A model generated the notes under the pieces. It was not told the DNA's origin and did not search any database. It saw only the letters and a list, made by a program, of their open reading frames with translations. From the NCBI GenBank assembly GCA_030749725.1, contig JASMJM010000066.1, forward strand, positions 1 through 64,000: a stretch of DNA of 64,000 nt, written 5' to 3'. Positions 50,502-60,455 of this stretch are shown here, piece by piece (position 1 is the first letter of the stretch; every line of letters begins with the position of its first letter). The stretch is from Pseudomonadales bacterium. Its GTDB lineage: Bacteria > Pseudomonadota > Gammaproteobacteria > Pseudomonadales > Azotimanducaceae. The position numbers were made by a program, and so were the translations under genes.

Positions 50502-50789
50502 ATGCAAGTTGATCCTTCCGTCGTTACAGCCATTGCCGAGCTGGCCCAACTGCAGCTCGAAGAGGAGGATTTGCAGGAGAATATCGACAGCATGTCAAAC
50601 ATCCTCGCCCTGGTGGATCAGATGCAATCGGTCGATACAAGTGCTATCGAACCGATGGCAAATCCCCTCGATGCGGTACAGACATTACGGCCGGACGAAG
50701 TGACTGAGCCCGACCGGAGAGAAGCATTCCAGTCAATCGCACCTGCGACTGAAGCGGGCTTCTATCTGGTACCCAAGGTAATCGAATAG
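50502..50789 (+). CDS. gatC: GatC, Asp/Glu-tRNA amidotransferase subunit C
   Basis: 95 residues with the typical helical start (PSVVTAIAELAQLQLEEEDL) and the LRPDEVTEP segment. It stabilises GatA in the GatCAB complex that converts Asp-tRNA-Asn or Glu-tRNA-Gln. The gap to gatA is 308 bp, unusually large for this operon. Confidence 0.96.
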   Translation: MQVDPSVVTAIAELAQLQLEEEDLQENIDSMSNILALVDQMQSVDTSAIEPMANPLDAVQTLRPDEVTEPDRREAFQSIAPATEAGFYLVPKVIE

Positions 50790-51097
50790 TCAGCGTCCAT
50801 CCACAGATAGGCATCTTGGCGAAATCAATGCGACAGAGTAGAAATGTTTGCTGTAAAAACAATCACTTGAGTGGGCCGCATTCGGATGGGCACCCGAAGC
50901 ACGGACTTTAAATATGGATGGGCACTAGCTAGTTCTTGTCCGGATGCGGCCCACCGGAAACAGCTGTTTTCGCGGTCGAGGTCACATAGTCGAACCGACT
51001 GATGCCCACTTGAGACTACTATAGTAGGACAAGAACACCCACGACCTATCCCAGGAGAACGGAAACTTTAGTTTCCGGACAGGAACTAACTAGCATT
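50790..51097 (+). other. gatC-gatA gap with several inverted repeats
   Basis: No gene is seen. Inverted pairs: GTGGGCCGCATTCGGA (50871-50886) with TCCGGATGCGGCCCAC (50939-50954), one mismatch; the overlapping GCTAGTTCTTGTCCGG (50928-50943) with CCGGACAGGAACTAACTAGC (51075-51094), imperfect; palindrome AAACAGCTGTTT (about 50958-50969); palindrome CTACTATAGTAG (51016-51027); and hairpin CGGAAAC-TTTA-GTTTCCG (51060-51077), ending 20 bp before the gatA ATG. Confidence 0.75.
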
Positions 51098-52552
51098 ATG
51101 CACACAAAATCGATCACAGAACTGCTGGCTGCGCTGCAAGGCGGAGAGTTTTCGGCACACGAACTTACCAGCCACTTCCTCGACCGGATCAGATCCCTCG
51201 ACCCACACTACAACAGCTTTATTACGCTGCTGGAAGAGGACGCCCTGCAAGCTGCCTTTCGATCCGATCAACGCAGGGCCAAGGGGGAAGCACCGCTTCT
51301 ATCCGGCATACCGATCGTCCACAAGGACATTTTCTGCACCCAGGGCATAAGAACCACCTGTGGTTCACGTATGCTGCATGATTTCATAGCGCCCTACGAT
51401 GCCACCGTTGTGGAGAAGCTCAATCAGGCTGGGGTGATCGTCCTCGGTAAGAGCAATATGGACGAATTTGCCATGGGTTCATCCAACGAGACCAGTCATT
51501 ACGGCAACGTACACAACCCGTGGGATCTGGAAAGAGTGCCGGGGGGATCTTCCGGCGGCTCGGCAGTCGCGGTAGCAGCACGCCTGTGCGCTGCCGCAAC
51601 GGGTACCGATACCGGGGGTTCCATTCGACAGCCCGCGAGCCTGTGTGGCATCACGGGTCTCAAGCCCACCTATGGCAGAATCTCGCGCTGGGGCATGGTC
51701 GCTTATGCATCCAGTCTTGACCAGGCGGGCAGTCTGACTCGCTCGGCCGAGGACGCTGCCCTGATGCTCAGCGTTATGGCCGGTCACGATCCCAGGGATT
51801 CAACCAGTATTGCAGCGCACGTACCACATTACACAGCTGAACTCGATAGTGAGGTCAAAGGGCTGCGCATCGGCTTGTGCAGGGAGTATTTTGAAGATGG
51901 GCTGGATGCGTCCGTAGCAGCCTGCGTGCAAGAGGGTATCGCAGAACTGGAAAAGCTGGGCGCAACCATTTCCGAGGTGAGTCTCGCCAATATCAAGCAC
52001 GCGATTCCCGCCTATTATGTGATTGCACCGGCAGAATGCTCCGCCAACCTGTCGCGCTTCGACGGCGTCAGGTACGGCTACCGATGTGACGACCCGGACA
52101 GCTTGGAAGATCTCTACAAACGCAGCCGCAGTGAGGGTTTCGGGCGCGAAGTTAAAAGGCGAATCATGGTGGGCACCTTCGCGCTTTCGGCCGGCTACTA
52201 TGATGCCTACTATCGCAAAGCCCAGCAGATCAGAAGGTTGATTAAGAACGACTTTAGCAGCGCGTTTGACTCGGTGGATATTCTCGTCGGCCCCACGGCT
52301 CCCGCGCCGGCCTTCAAGATCGGTGAAAAGAGCGAGGACCAGATTGCCATGTATCTGCAGGATATATTTACCATCGCCTGTAATCTGGCTGGTTTGCCGG
52401 CCGCATCCATACCGGTCGGTTTTGTCGATGGATTACCGGTCGGAATGCAGCTGATCGGTAATTATCTGGATGAAGCCACTATTCTGCGCGTGGCTCACCA
52501 GTTTCAACTGCAGACAGATTGGCATGGGCGCGTGCCGGCAACGGCTGCATAG
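51098..52552 (+). CDS. gatA: GatA, Asp/Glu-tRNA amidotransferase subunit A
   Basis: 484-residue amidase-signature enzyme that releases ammonia from glutamine. The Ser-cisSer-Lys triad is visible: K76 (IVHKDIF), S151 (PGGSSGGS) and nucleophile S175 (TGGSIRQPA). It passes ammonia to GatB, encoded 37 bp downstream. Confidence 0.98.
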   Translation: MHTKSITELLAALQGGEFSAHELTSHFLDRIRSLDPHYNSFITLLEEDALQAAFRSDQRRAKGEAPLLSGIPIVHKDIFCTQGIRTTCGSRMLHDFIAPYDATVVEKLNQAGVIVLGKSNMDEFAMGSSNETSHYGNVHNPWDLERVPGGSSGGSAVAVAARLCAAATGTDTGGSIRQPASLCGITGLKPTYGRISRWGMVAYASSLDQAGSLTRSAEDAALMLSVMAGHDPRDSTSIAAHVPHYTAELDSEVKGLRIGLCREYFEDGLDASVAACVQEGIAELEKLGATISEVSLANIKHAIPAYYVIAPAECSANLSRFDGVRYGYRCDDPDSLEDLYKRSRSEGFGREVKRRIMVGTFALSAGYYDAYYRKAQQIRRLIKNDFSSAFDSVDILVGPTAPAPAFKIGEKSEDQIAMYLQDIFTIACNLAGLPAASIPVGFVDGLPVGMQLIGNYLDEATILRVAHQFQLQTDWHGRVPATAA

Positions 52553-52589
52553 ATTCTCCTGCAGGGGTTTTCCAACATAGGTAGATAGC

Positions 52590-54023
52590 ATGGAATGGGA
52601 AGCGGTAATTGGCCTCGAAATTCACGTTCAATTGGATACCCGGTCAAAGATATTCTCCGGTGCCAGTACCAAATTCGGAGCTGAACCCAACAGCCAGGCA
52701 TGCCCGGTGGATTTGGGATTGCCGGGCGTGTTACCGGTGGTCAATGCGGAAGTATTCAAAAAGGCAGTAGCATTTGGATTGGGTATAGGTGCTGAGATCG
52801 GCTACAGATCTGTGTTCGATCGTAAGAACTACTTTTACCCGGACCTGCCCAAAGGATATCAGATCACCCAATTGCAGTTTCCAATCGTGCTGGGCGGGCA
52901 GGTCGAGATCGCCCTGCCGGACGGGACCGCTAAGACCATCGGCGTCACGCGTGCGCACCTGGAGGAGGATGCGGGGAAGTCAGTGCACGAGGATTTCCAC
53001 GGCATGTCCGGTATCGATCTCAACCGTGCCGGTACGCCCCTGCTTGAAGTCGTCTCAGAGCCCGATATGCGATCTGCCGAGGAAGCTGTCGCGTACGCTA
53101 AATACATACACCAATTGGTCTGCTATCTGGATGTTTCAGACGGTGAAATGTCCCAGGGCTCCATGCGCTGCGATGCCAACGTATCGATCAGACCGAAGGG
53201 ACAAACAACCTTAGGGACAAGAACTGAAACCAAAAACGTCAACTCCTTCAGATTCCTGCAGCGCGCCATCAATTTCGAAATAGCCAGGCAGATCGACGTG
53301 CTCGAAGCCGGCGACTCCGTCCTGCAGGACACGCTGCTATATGACCCTGCTCTGGATCAGACGCGCCCGATGCGCAGTAAAGAAACCGCCACCGATTACC
53401 GCTACTTTCCCGAACCTGACCTGCTTCCTGTCGTGATTGATGCAGCCTATGTGGAAAGCATCCGCAGTCAACTTCCCGAATTACCTCACGCAAAGGTTAG
53501 CCGATTTACGGCCCAATATGGCTTGTCCAAAGTCGATGCCACGATCCTGGCGGCTGAGCGTCCACTGGCCGATTATTTTGAGCAGGCGGCTGAAATTTGC
53601 GGCGATGCAACACTGACCGCCAATTGGGTACGGGTCGAATTGACCGGTCAACTCAACAGGGAGAATCTCGCCATCACGGAAAGCGCCGTAAGCGCCGTGC
53701 AGTTGGGTCAACTGCTGCTGCGCATTAAGGACGAGACCATTTCCGGCAAGATCGCCAAAGACGTGTTCGACGCCATCTGGCAGGGGCAGGGATCGGCCGA
53801 CGAAATCATCGCCGCAAAAGGGCTGCAACAGATCACCAATACGGTTGCCATCGGCCCAATCGTGGATGAGATCATCGCCAACAATCCCAAGCAGGTGGAG
53901 CAGTTTCGAGCTGGCCGTGAGAAAGTGCTCGGATTCTTCATTGGCCAGGTGATGCAGGCCACCGAGGGTAAGGCAAACCCGAAGCAGGTGAACGAAATTG
54001 TTCGAGAGAAACTGAAACAGTGA
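52590..54023 (+). CDS. gatB: GatB, Asp/Glu-tRNA amidotransferase subunit B
   Basis: 477 residues: kinase/amidotransferase domain ([43 protein letters not shown]), then the helical YqeY-like tail ([16 protein letters not shown]) that binds the tRNA. Phosphorylates then amidates mischarged tRNA. Last gene of the conserved block. Confidence 0.98.
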   Translation: MEWEAVIGLEIHVQLDTRSKIFSGASTKFGAEPNSQACPVDLGLPGVLPVVNAEVFKKAVAFGLGIGAEIGYRSVFDRKNYFYPDLPKGYQITQLQFPIVLGGQVEIALPDGTAKTIGVTRAHLEEDAGKSVHEDFHGMSGIDLNRAGTPLLEVVSEPDMRSAEEAVAYAKYIHQLVCYLDVSDGEMSQGSMRCDANVSIRPKGQTTLGTRTETKNVNSFRFLQRAINFEIARQIDVLEAGDSVLQDTLLYDPALDQTRPMRSKETATDYRYFPEPDLLPVVIDAAYVESIRSQLPELPHAKVSRFTAQYGLSKVDATILAAERPLADYFEQAAEICGDATLTANWVRVELTGQLNRENLAITESAVSAVQLGQLLLRIKDETISGKIAKDVFDAIWQGQGSADEIIAAKGLQQITNTVAIGPIVDEIIANNPKQVEQFRAGREKVLGFFIGQVMQATEGKANPKQVNEIVREKLKQ

Positions 54024-54025
54024 CC

Positions 54026-54103
54026 CTATCCCATGCCACGATGGGTCGATGCTCAGGCCCATGGGCCACCATAGTCCGATGCTCTGAATTTGGCACGGGA
54101 TAG
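54026..54103. repeat. Inverted repeat downstream of gatB
   Basis: CTATCCCATGCCA (54026-54038) and TGGCACGGGATAG (54091-54103) are complementary with one mismatch. Inside and after it, ATGGGTCGATGCTC-like words recur (about 54040, 54071, 54143). With the repeats at 54231 and 54463 it occupies the 611-bp gap 54024-54634, which has no supported gene. It may terminate gatCAB transcription. Confidence 0.65.
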
Positions 54104-54230
54104 CCTAGAGATTGGTATGAGAACATGGGTACGTAATACCACTATGGGTCGACACTCGGTGCTTGGGGGTGTCGGTCGCCCAAGTGGGCATTGTCGGGAG
54201 TCGATTCGTTCGAGACTACAGTTCATAAGT

Positions 54231-54357
54231 GAGCAGTGCGGGGAGGGGTACTACTTCGGGGACCGTCCGTCGGCAGGGATGCCGGCGCGAGCCTACATGG
54301 ATGTACTTGTCGCGTGTCCGGGAAGTAGTACCCCTCTTCGCACTGCGCGTTAAGACC
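54231..54357. repeat. Dispersed hairpin repeat, copy 2
   Basis: Arms GCAGTGCGGGGAGGGGTACTACTTC on the left and the complementary GAAGTAGTACCCC then TCTTCGCACTGC on the right (listed here in pieces; each under the full length), around a GGCAGGGATGCC hairpin and the shared GAGCCTACATGGATGTACTT word. The arm core TACTACTT differs from copies 1 and 3 yet pairs within this copy. Confidence 0.85.
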
Positions 54358-54462
54358 GCTGAACCATCAGGCTCACCCAAGAAATGACGAAAGTGTAGCT
54401 TCACCCACGCGTCGGGATCGTGGGATGAATTAGTCTTACTGTTCAATTTACGCCTCCTGAGT

Positions 54463-54602
54463 GAGCAGTGCGGAGAGGGGTGCGGTTTCAAGACCGGCCG
54501 GTCCGCGCTCTGAGTGGCAAGGATGCCACTGCGAGCCTACATGGATGTACTTGTCGCGTGTCGTGGAAACCGCACCCCTCTTCGCACTGCGGGTTCAGAC
54601 CG
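54463..54602. repeat. Dispersed hairpin repeat, copy 3
   Basis: Same outer arms (GAGCAGTGCGG / TTCGCACTGC) and loop words as copies 1 and 2, with arm core GGGGTGCGGTTTC pairing with GGAAACCGCACCCC. It lies 105 bp from copy 2 in the same orientation and just 3' of the DUF1499 gene. Confidence 0.85.
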
Positions 54603-54634
54603 CTAAACCAGCAGCAATGGCACGGAGACGACAG

Positions 54635-55384
54635 CTAAAACCCATCAATAAACCGACTGATGCGTTTTGCGTTCGCACCGAGATCGCTTTGCCCGACTCG
54701 GGAAACAGAGCGCAAGTCGATTATGCTGCCGGTTCCGGACGATTCTATTCGGACCACCAGGTCATCTTTGAAACCAAACCAGAATGTGGTGTCGACCGCC
54801 TCAATGCGTCCGTTGGCGCGATCTGTAGCTATGATCTCAAGCCCTTGCTGCTGCAACAGATCGGTGGCTCTCACAAACGCTTCTGCGACCGCCAACTCTG
54901 ACTGGACCGATCTGATTTCCGGGTAGGCCTGCTGCTGCATTGACCAGCGTTCCTGCCCGGACAGTTCACCCTGACCGTATTCCAGATCGTTGGGCGAGTT
55001 CTTCCTGAGCAGCACGGCTGCATCGAAGGTGGGAATGTTGTCGGCGTCAGTGGTAATGTCGTGAATGGCAGGCACGCCACTTGCCTGGCCGATCTGGAAC
55101 CCCATTATCAGGATGGGGATTAGCAGAATGCCAATGGCAGACACAGCAACTTTTCTCTCTCCCATCAAAGCCTTGGCATTTGCATAAATGAGCGCAAATA
55201 TCGCTGCCAACAGGCTGATCAGGCCGCCCGCTACCACAATCCCGAGGAGCGTGAAGGCGGTGCTTAGATCCAGTACACCCCATCTATGTCCGAGCGCTGC
55301 CGAGGGCAGCAGGGCCAGCAGCAATACAGCGATCAGAAGCAGTGCTTTAGCCCACCACCGCAGCGGGACAACTGTATTTTCCAT
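54635..55384 (-). CDS. DUF1499 membrane protein
   Basis: 249 residues: three hydrophobic segments (about 10-31, 40-68 and 80-100), then a DUF1499 domain (PAIHDITTDADNIP, FWFGFKDDLVVRI, IDLRSVSRVGQSDLGANAKRI). The function of the domain is not established. It lies next to two hairpin repeats at its 3' end. Confidence 0.85.
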   Translation of the reverse strand: MENTVVPLRWWAKALLLIAVLLLALLPSAALGHRWGVLDLSTAFTLLGIVVAGGLISLLAAIFALIYANAKALMGERKVAVSAIGILLIPILIMGFQIGQASGVPAIHDITTDADNIPTFDAAVLLRKNSPNDLEYGQGELSGQERWSMQQQAYPEIRSVQSELAVAEAFVRATDLLQQQGLEIIATDRANGRIEAVDTTFWFGFKDDLVVRIESSGTGSIIDLRSVSRVGQSDLGANAKRISRFIDGF

Positions 55385-55581
55385 AGCTAAATCTCCGGAT
55401 GCTGGTCGATGTTAAGCCTGATCTCATCAGCCTGTATGATTCAAGGGGTGAGGTATCAATCCACATCCACCAGTTCAATCGATCGCCGGCCGAGTGAAAC
55501 ACGAAACGGGCGTTCCCGCAGACAAAAAGCGGGCCTGATGAGGATGTGACCGGGGTGTAACTAGCTACAAGCAGGATGCAA

Positions 55582-56532
55582 TCAGACCACTTTGATATGC
55601 CAGGGCTCAAAGCGCACGCCCAGCAAGTTCCCTTGGGGATAACGCATGGCAACATAGCCGAGTTCCACAAGCCGCTTGAACTCTTTGGTGTGTGCGAAAG
55701 CGGTTGTGAAATTGCGTCGGCCAAAGCCTTTTTTGCCTACGTCAAAATCACCGACGCCATGGAAAGAGTGGCCGGGCGGCGCCAAGGATCTGGAGGCCCT
55801 GGACAGGTTGCCACGCGTCTGGATGGTCCTGGCCAGGAACAAATGAGTCTGTTTGACGATGCTTCGGATGCCGGAACTTAGCACGATATTTCGACCGAGA
55901 TCATCCCGGACCTTCGTATAGAGTTTGATGGAGTCCCCCTTGTAGAGAAAGTGGCCGGTATAGGGCACTTTAAAGCGATCTTTTCTGGGCACGACGGCGG
56001 TTATCTCAGTCTGCACCTTCTCCCCGAAAAAAACGTAACGTCGTGCATTTTCAAAGAAGATGCCTTCCAGAAACTCCAGTTCGTCACTCGTGAACAAGCC
56101 TATACGTGGGAATTGCTTGCTGCACTCGATCATCTCGTCAAAGCTCAGCACGTTAAAGTTGCCGTGGCCTACCAAACTCTGGATGCGATCGATCCTTTTG
56201 AAGGTGGATACCAGCAGCGAAAACTTGTCGTGACCCACGAAGACATCTTCCAGATGGTCTTGCTCAAACCGATCCATCTTCTGCAAGTACTGCTGCAGGT
56301 TGTTCTTGGTTACCAGGCGAGGGGTACTGGTTCTGTTTTGAAAGGCTTGCAGGAGACTGGCGGCGTCCGGTGGCTCCGTCGTCATGTAGCGGATCGTGCT
56401 GCTGAGATCCAGAGACGTAGTATCGAAGTCTTCCAGGATTTCGGGCTCGGGTTGAGAAGGCCACAGCAGCCTACTGCCGATCGCAGCGGCCGAACCTGCT
56501 GAGAATACCTTCAGGAAAGTTCTTCTTTCCAC
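55582..56532 (-). CDS. Tat-exported M15-family peptidase
   Basis: 316 residues. A twin-arginine signal (RRTFLK, then SAGSAAAIGS) is at the N-terminus. After about 190 poorly conserved residues comes an M15 (VanY/DacB-like) domain: SGIRS, then PPGHSFHGVGDFD with zinc ligands H258 and D264, and C-terminal E309-P-W-H312. Family members are D-Ala-D-Ala or L,D-type carboxypeptidases acting on peptidoglycan stems. A Tat rather than Sec signal would fit export of the folded metalloenzyme. The gap 55385-55581 to the DUF1499 gene shows nothing. Confidence 0.82.
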   Translation of the reverse strand: MERRTFLKVFSAGSAAAIGSRLLWPSQPEPEILEDFDTTSLDLSSTIRYMTTEPPDAASLLQAFQNRTSTPRLVTKNNLQQYLQKMDRFEQDHLEDVFVGHDKFSLLVSTFKRIDRIQSLVGHGNFNVLSFDEMIECSKQFPRIGLFTSDELEFLEGIFFENARRYVFFGEKVQTEITAVVPRKDRFKVPYTGHFLYKGDSIKLYTKVRDDLGRNIVLSSGIRSIVKQTHLFLARTIQTRGNLSRASRSLAPPGHSFHGVGDFDVGKKGFGRRNFTTAFAHTKEFKRLVELGYVAMRYPQGNLLGVRFEPWHIKVV

Positions 56533-56714
56533 CCTAATTCCTTTTCCGGCATCGCGGAGGATTTATCCTAACCAACTCGCACGATTTATTCTACTAATCT
56601 ACACGATACGCAACGGGTTAGTCGCGAGGTAAATCACTTCTGCCCCAGGCACCAACCCACAATCCGGCAACAGTGCTCGCCATTTCTTCTCTGCCGGGTC
56701 CTGCTGTGCCTAAC

Positions 56715-57482
56715 TCATGTGCCACCATCGACCACCAGGGTCTGGCCAGTGACAAAACTGCCCGCTCTTGCGGCAAGAAAAACAGCGACTCCGCCGATCT
56801 CTTCAGGCTCCCCTATGCGGCCCAGCGCTGCGTTGGCGGTGGCCTCTGCCAAGATTTCCGGGTCTTCCCACAGCGCCCGGGCAAAGTTGGTCCTGATCAG
56901 GCCCGGTGCGATGGCGTTCGCCCTGATATTGTCCGGGCCATACTCTACAGCGATGTTTCGCGCCAACTGCATGTCTGCTGCCTTGGAAATGCCATAGGTT
57001 CCCAGGAATGCGTGCCCCCGCGTTCCACCGACGGATGAGGTGATGATGATGACACCGTCTTTTCTCACCACCATATCGGGAATCACCATCTGACACAGCC
57101 AATGGTTGGACTTGATGTTGGAATCCATCACCTTCTCAAAGGCAGTGTCGGGCACATCCAGCATGGATCCGTAGAAGGGGTTCACAGCAGCATTACAAAC
57201 CAGAATATCGATCGTTCCAAAGCGACTGTGGGTTTCATCAACCAGGTGCTGCAACTGCTCCTTGTAACCGATATGGCATGGAATGGCGGTGGCTTCACCG
57301 GCACCGTCTTGCACCAGTTCGTTGATCTCAGCCGTGACACTGTCACAAAGATCCTCCTTGCGACTGGACACCACCACCTTGGCGCCATGTAGAGCCATCT
57401 GTTCAGCGATCGCTTTGCCGATCCCCTTGGTTGAACCGGTAACCACCGCGACTTTTCCCGTCAGGTCAAATAGATCTGTCAT
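56715..57482 (-). CDS. SDR-family oxidoreductase
   Basis: 255-residue classical short-chain dehydrogenase: cofactor loop TGSTKGIG, NAAVN, catalytic Ser in ITSSVGG, YxxxK as YGISK, and C-terminal TGQTLVVDGG. The substrate is unknown; the general type is 3-oxoacyl-ACP reductase-like. The Arg/Lys near SSRKEDL suggests NADP preference (inferred). Confidence 0.9.
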   Translation of the reverse strand: MTDLFDLTGKVAVVTGSTKGIGKAIAEQMALHGAKVVVSSRKEDLCDSVTAEINELVQDGAGEATAIPCHIGYKEQLQHLVDETHSRFGTIDILVCNAAVNPFYGSMLDVPDTAFEKVMDSNIKSNHWLCQMVIPDMVVRKDGVIIITSSVGGTRGHAFLGTYGISKAADMQLARNIAVEYGPDNIRANAIAPGLIRTNFARALWEDPEILAEATANAALGRIGEPEEIGGVAVFLAARAGSFVTGQTLVVDGGT

Positions 57483-57735
57483 GCTTGCCCCTCGTTACGA
57501 CCGATTGAATGGAATTAACTTACGCTTCAGAATCGCCTTCGTATTACCGCCGAGGGCAGCGGCTGCGGGGAGCCGCTTCAGACCCTGAGAAGCAAGAGTA
57601 ATCCAGGTGGCTTCTGCTTGTACAGCGGCATCGCCTGCCCTGCAGGAGCCGCTATTCCAAGCATGGCTGGGTCACCGCGAGAGCGTGGTACACTCCAGTT
57701 TTTGCTGCGTGACAGGATCGAATGTGATACCCGGG

Positions 57736-58494
57736 ATGGTTACCTCTTTCTTCGCCGAAAATCAGGATCTGCTCTGGCTGCTGACCCTGGCCATCGATCT
57801 CGGTTTTGCCCTTCTGTTGTATCGTGTTTTTGGCAAAACCGGACTCTACGCGAGCGTGATCCTGAGTATCCTGATGGCAAATCTGCAAGGTCCGAAGTTA
57901 ACTATTATTCTGGGTATGCAGACCAGTCTGGGCGTGATTCTCTATTCCGGCATCTACTTTGCCACCGACCTCCTCAGTGAAAAGTATGGCAAGCGTGAAG
58001 CTAACCGTGCCGTCATGGTTGGATTCTTGGTCAGCGTCATCATAGTGGTGATGATCTCCATCAGCCTGCTGTTTCTTCCCTCCACTGAAGCGAACACCAC
58101 CCAGTTTTCACAGGATGTGCATAACGCCTTCTCGACCCTGTTCAACTTCACACCCCGCTTCGTGTTCGGTTCCCTCTTGGCCTATGTGATCAGCCAGAAC
58201 TTCGATGTCTGGATTTTTCACTTCATCAAGACCCGAACCGGCTCCAAACATCTGTGGTTGCGCAACAACTTGTCCACCATGACGTCACAGGCTCTTGACA
58301 CCATTGTCTACTCGTTAGTCGTATGGTGGGGCATCGTAGATCTGACTACTGCAATTCAGCTTGGGTTGGCCAAGTATTTGTTCAAAGTGTTTATCGCCCT
58401 GTTCGATACCCCGTTTATCTACTGGGGCAGGAGCTGGTCAGTTGCAGAGCAGGACTGGAACGAACCTGCTGATGAGAGTTTTGTGTCAAGGTAG
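57736..58494 (+). CDS. VUT-family (YhhQ-like) queuosine-precursor transporter
   Basis: About 252 residues with six or seven membrane helices. Matches the family at LLWLLTLAIDLGFALLLYRVFGKTGLYA, TDLLSEKYGKREANRAVMVGF and HLWLRNNLSTMTSQALDT (each seen in part). YhhQ imports preQ0/preQ1 for queuosine synthesis. The frame is open to 57607; ATG 57736 (or GTG 57724) fits the family. Its end overlaps the end of the convergent next gene by 9 bp. Confidence 0.88.
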   Translation: MVTSFFAENQDLLWLLTLAIDLGFALLLYRVFGKTGLYASVILSILMANLQGPKLTIILGMQTSLGVILYSGIYFATDLLSEKYGKREANRAVMVGFLVSVIIVVMISISLLFLPSTEANTTQFSQDVHNAFSTLFNFTPRFVFGSLLAYVISQNFDVWIFHFIKTRTGSKHLWLRNNLSTMTSQALDTIVYSLVVWWGIVDLTTAIQLGLAKYLFKVFIALFDTPFIYWGRSWSVAEQDWNEPADESFVSR

Positions 58495-60423
58495 GCGATA
58501 CTGCCCGTCTGTGTAGGCGATACTCGGCCACAGAGCCACAGCAAGAGCATCCCTGGCGAGTTCGGCGTCCAGATCAGCAACAGGTTGTAACTCCTTGTCG
58601 CGATAGAGGAACTGCATAGCGGCTTTATCGGGTTGATGGATGACCACAGAATCGCCACGCATGTAAGCATGATTGTTGCCGAACTGCATCACGGCCCTGC
58701 CGGGATCTTCATCGTCCAGGACGAGCAGGTTACGCCCGATCATGGGAACGCTGGCTTCGATCCCTAACAGTCCCAGTAGAGTGGGAGCCAGATCGATCTG
58801 ACTTGCTATGCGATCATAAACCTGCGGCTCGAGATCAGCAGCGATGATCAGTCCAGGGATGTGGTAGCTCTTGATCGGTACCAGCGAAGCGCCTCGGACC
58901 CGCTCGTCATGATCCGCAACGACCAGAAATACGGTATTGCTCCAGTAGTTGCTTCTCTTCGCCTTCTCAAAAAAACGTCCCAGTGCATAGTCGGCATACT
59001 TGACTGCATTCAACTTGCTGTTCTTGGGTTGTTCATGCAGCTCGATGCGATCGTCAGGAAACTCGAACGGACTGTGGAACGATGACGTGAATACCAGACC
59101 AAAAAAGGGTCGCTCCCCGGCAGTGGAGAATATCCCGTCCGCCCGGTCAAACAGATCTTCGTCAGAAACCCCCCAGGAACCCCTGAAGAGGGGACTATCG
59201 TAGTCCTTCTGATCCACGGTCTCATCAAAGCCGTTGTTCATCAGAAAACCACGCATATTGTCGAAGTCACTCTCGCCGCCGTAGATAAAATAGCTGGTAT
59301 ACCCGAGCTTCTTTACGGTCTGTGCAATGCTGTAGAACCCCCCCTGCGACAGGCCCAGCTTCAATACACTTCTTGCCGGTGTGGGTGGGAAACCGGTGGT
59401 GACCGCTTCGATGCCCCGTGCGGAGCGTATGCCGGTAGCGTAAAGGCGGGTGAACCAGATGCCCTCTGCGGAGAGTTTATCCAGCTCCGGGGTGATGGGG
59501 CGACCCCCCAATTTGCCGACGAACTGGGCACCGAGACTTTCTTCCAGCACGATGACCAGATTTCTCTTCGCTGCCCGGGAACCGGTCTGTACTATCGGAT
59601 GCAGCGTCGGTATGGCATCGTCACGAAAGGCTGCCAGCGGCTGACCGGTCTGCATTCTGACTCGATGCAGAATTTCATCCCGTGGCATCTGTGGATAGAA
59701 ATCAGCCGGATTGCCTTCATTCCTAAGCCGGTAGACAGCGTATAGCAACGAGTAGGTGCTGTTGAGAGCCAGTTCATTGACCAGTTGATCGTTGGAAAAG
59801 GCAACGGTGCTGACATTGACGGGTCTATGGCCCAAGCTGGAGCGGCCACCCAAGAGCAGCAACGACAGGACCAAAGGCAGTGCCAACCACTTGCCACGCA
59901 GGCGCCACTCGACACTCGCAACGATCCAGGTACGGACCATTTTAGTGAGCGCAGACACAACGACCACCAGCACGACCGACGACACCACGAGGGTGACGGT
60001 GAAACCTTTCACCAGCAAGGGCGCCACTTCATTGGGATGAACCAGATACTCAAAAAAGATACGCGCCGGGCGCGAGTCAAAATAGGATATATACGCCGGC
60101 GTGGTACTCTCCAAAACCGTCAGGAGCACCGTCCAGAGAATCAACCACAGCAGCAGCACAGACTGAAAAGCCCTGCTACCGGTAACCCTATTGGGCAAAG
60201 CCAGGACAAGTAATGCCGGCACGACCGTAATCTGGCACAGTAGAACCGTATCCATGCGCAGCCCCAATCCAAGCACGACCCAGAACCCATCTACAGCGAC
60301 AACCCGATCCCACTGCCAGGCAACGAGGCCCAAGCGCACGAGAGTGAGGGCCACCAATGCAGTCAGGAAAAACTGGGCTAGGGGCCTTAAGGGTCCCAGG
60401 AAGCGAAGCAGTGTCACGTTCAA
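58486..60423 (-). CDS. LtaS/MdoB-like sulfatase-fold membrane enzyme
   Basis: 645 residues: about five N-terminal membrane helices (to about residue 195), then an extracytoplasmic alkaline-phosphatase-superfamily domain. Metal sites: E295 in VIVLEES, and DHD in VVADHDERV. At the nucleophile position the sequence is GIRSARGIEA (S334), where relatives commonly have Thr. Such enzymes move phosphoglycerol or phosphoethanolamine groups onto membrane-associated glycans; the substrate here is unknown. Confidence 0.85.
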   Translation of the reverse strand: MNVTLLRFLGPLRPLAQFFLTALVALTLVRLGLVAWQWDRVVAVDGFWVVLGLGLRMDTVLLCQITVVPALLVLALPNRVTGSRAFQSVLLLWLILWTVLLTVLESTTPAYISYFDSRPARIFFEYLVHPNEVAPLLVKGFTVTLVVSSVVLVVVVSALTKMVRTWIVASVEWRLRGKWLALPLVLSLLLLGGRSSLGHRPVNVSTVAFSNDQLVNELALNSTYSLLYAVYRLRNEGNPADFYPQMPRDEILHRVRMQTGQPLAAFRDDAIPTLHPIVQTGSRAAKRNLVIVLEESLGAQFVGKLGGRPITPELDKLSAEGIWFTRLYATGIRSARGIEAVTTGFPPTPARSVLKLGLSQGGFYSIAQTVKKLGYTSYFIYGGESDFDNMRGFLMNNGFDETVDQKDYDSPLFRGSWGVSDEDLFDRADGIFSTAGERPFFGLVFTSSFHSPFEFPDDRIELHEQPKNSKLNAVKYADYALGRFFEKAKRSNYWSNTVFLVVADHDERVRGASLVPIKSYHIPGLIIAADLEPQVYDRIASQIDLAPTLLGLLGIEASVPMIGRNLLVLDDEDPGRAVMQFGNNHAYMRGDSVVIHQPDKAAMQFLYRDKELQPVADLDAELARDALAVALWPSIAYTDGQYRLP

Positions 60424-60455
60424 AATGATCCTTGCGTTTCTGTCATCGGGGCTGA

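Noticed and set aside
54090-54901. Plus-strand open frames (54090-54353, 54461-54901)
   Set aside because: They run through the hairpin repeats and antisense to the DUF1499 gene; no family features.
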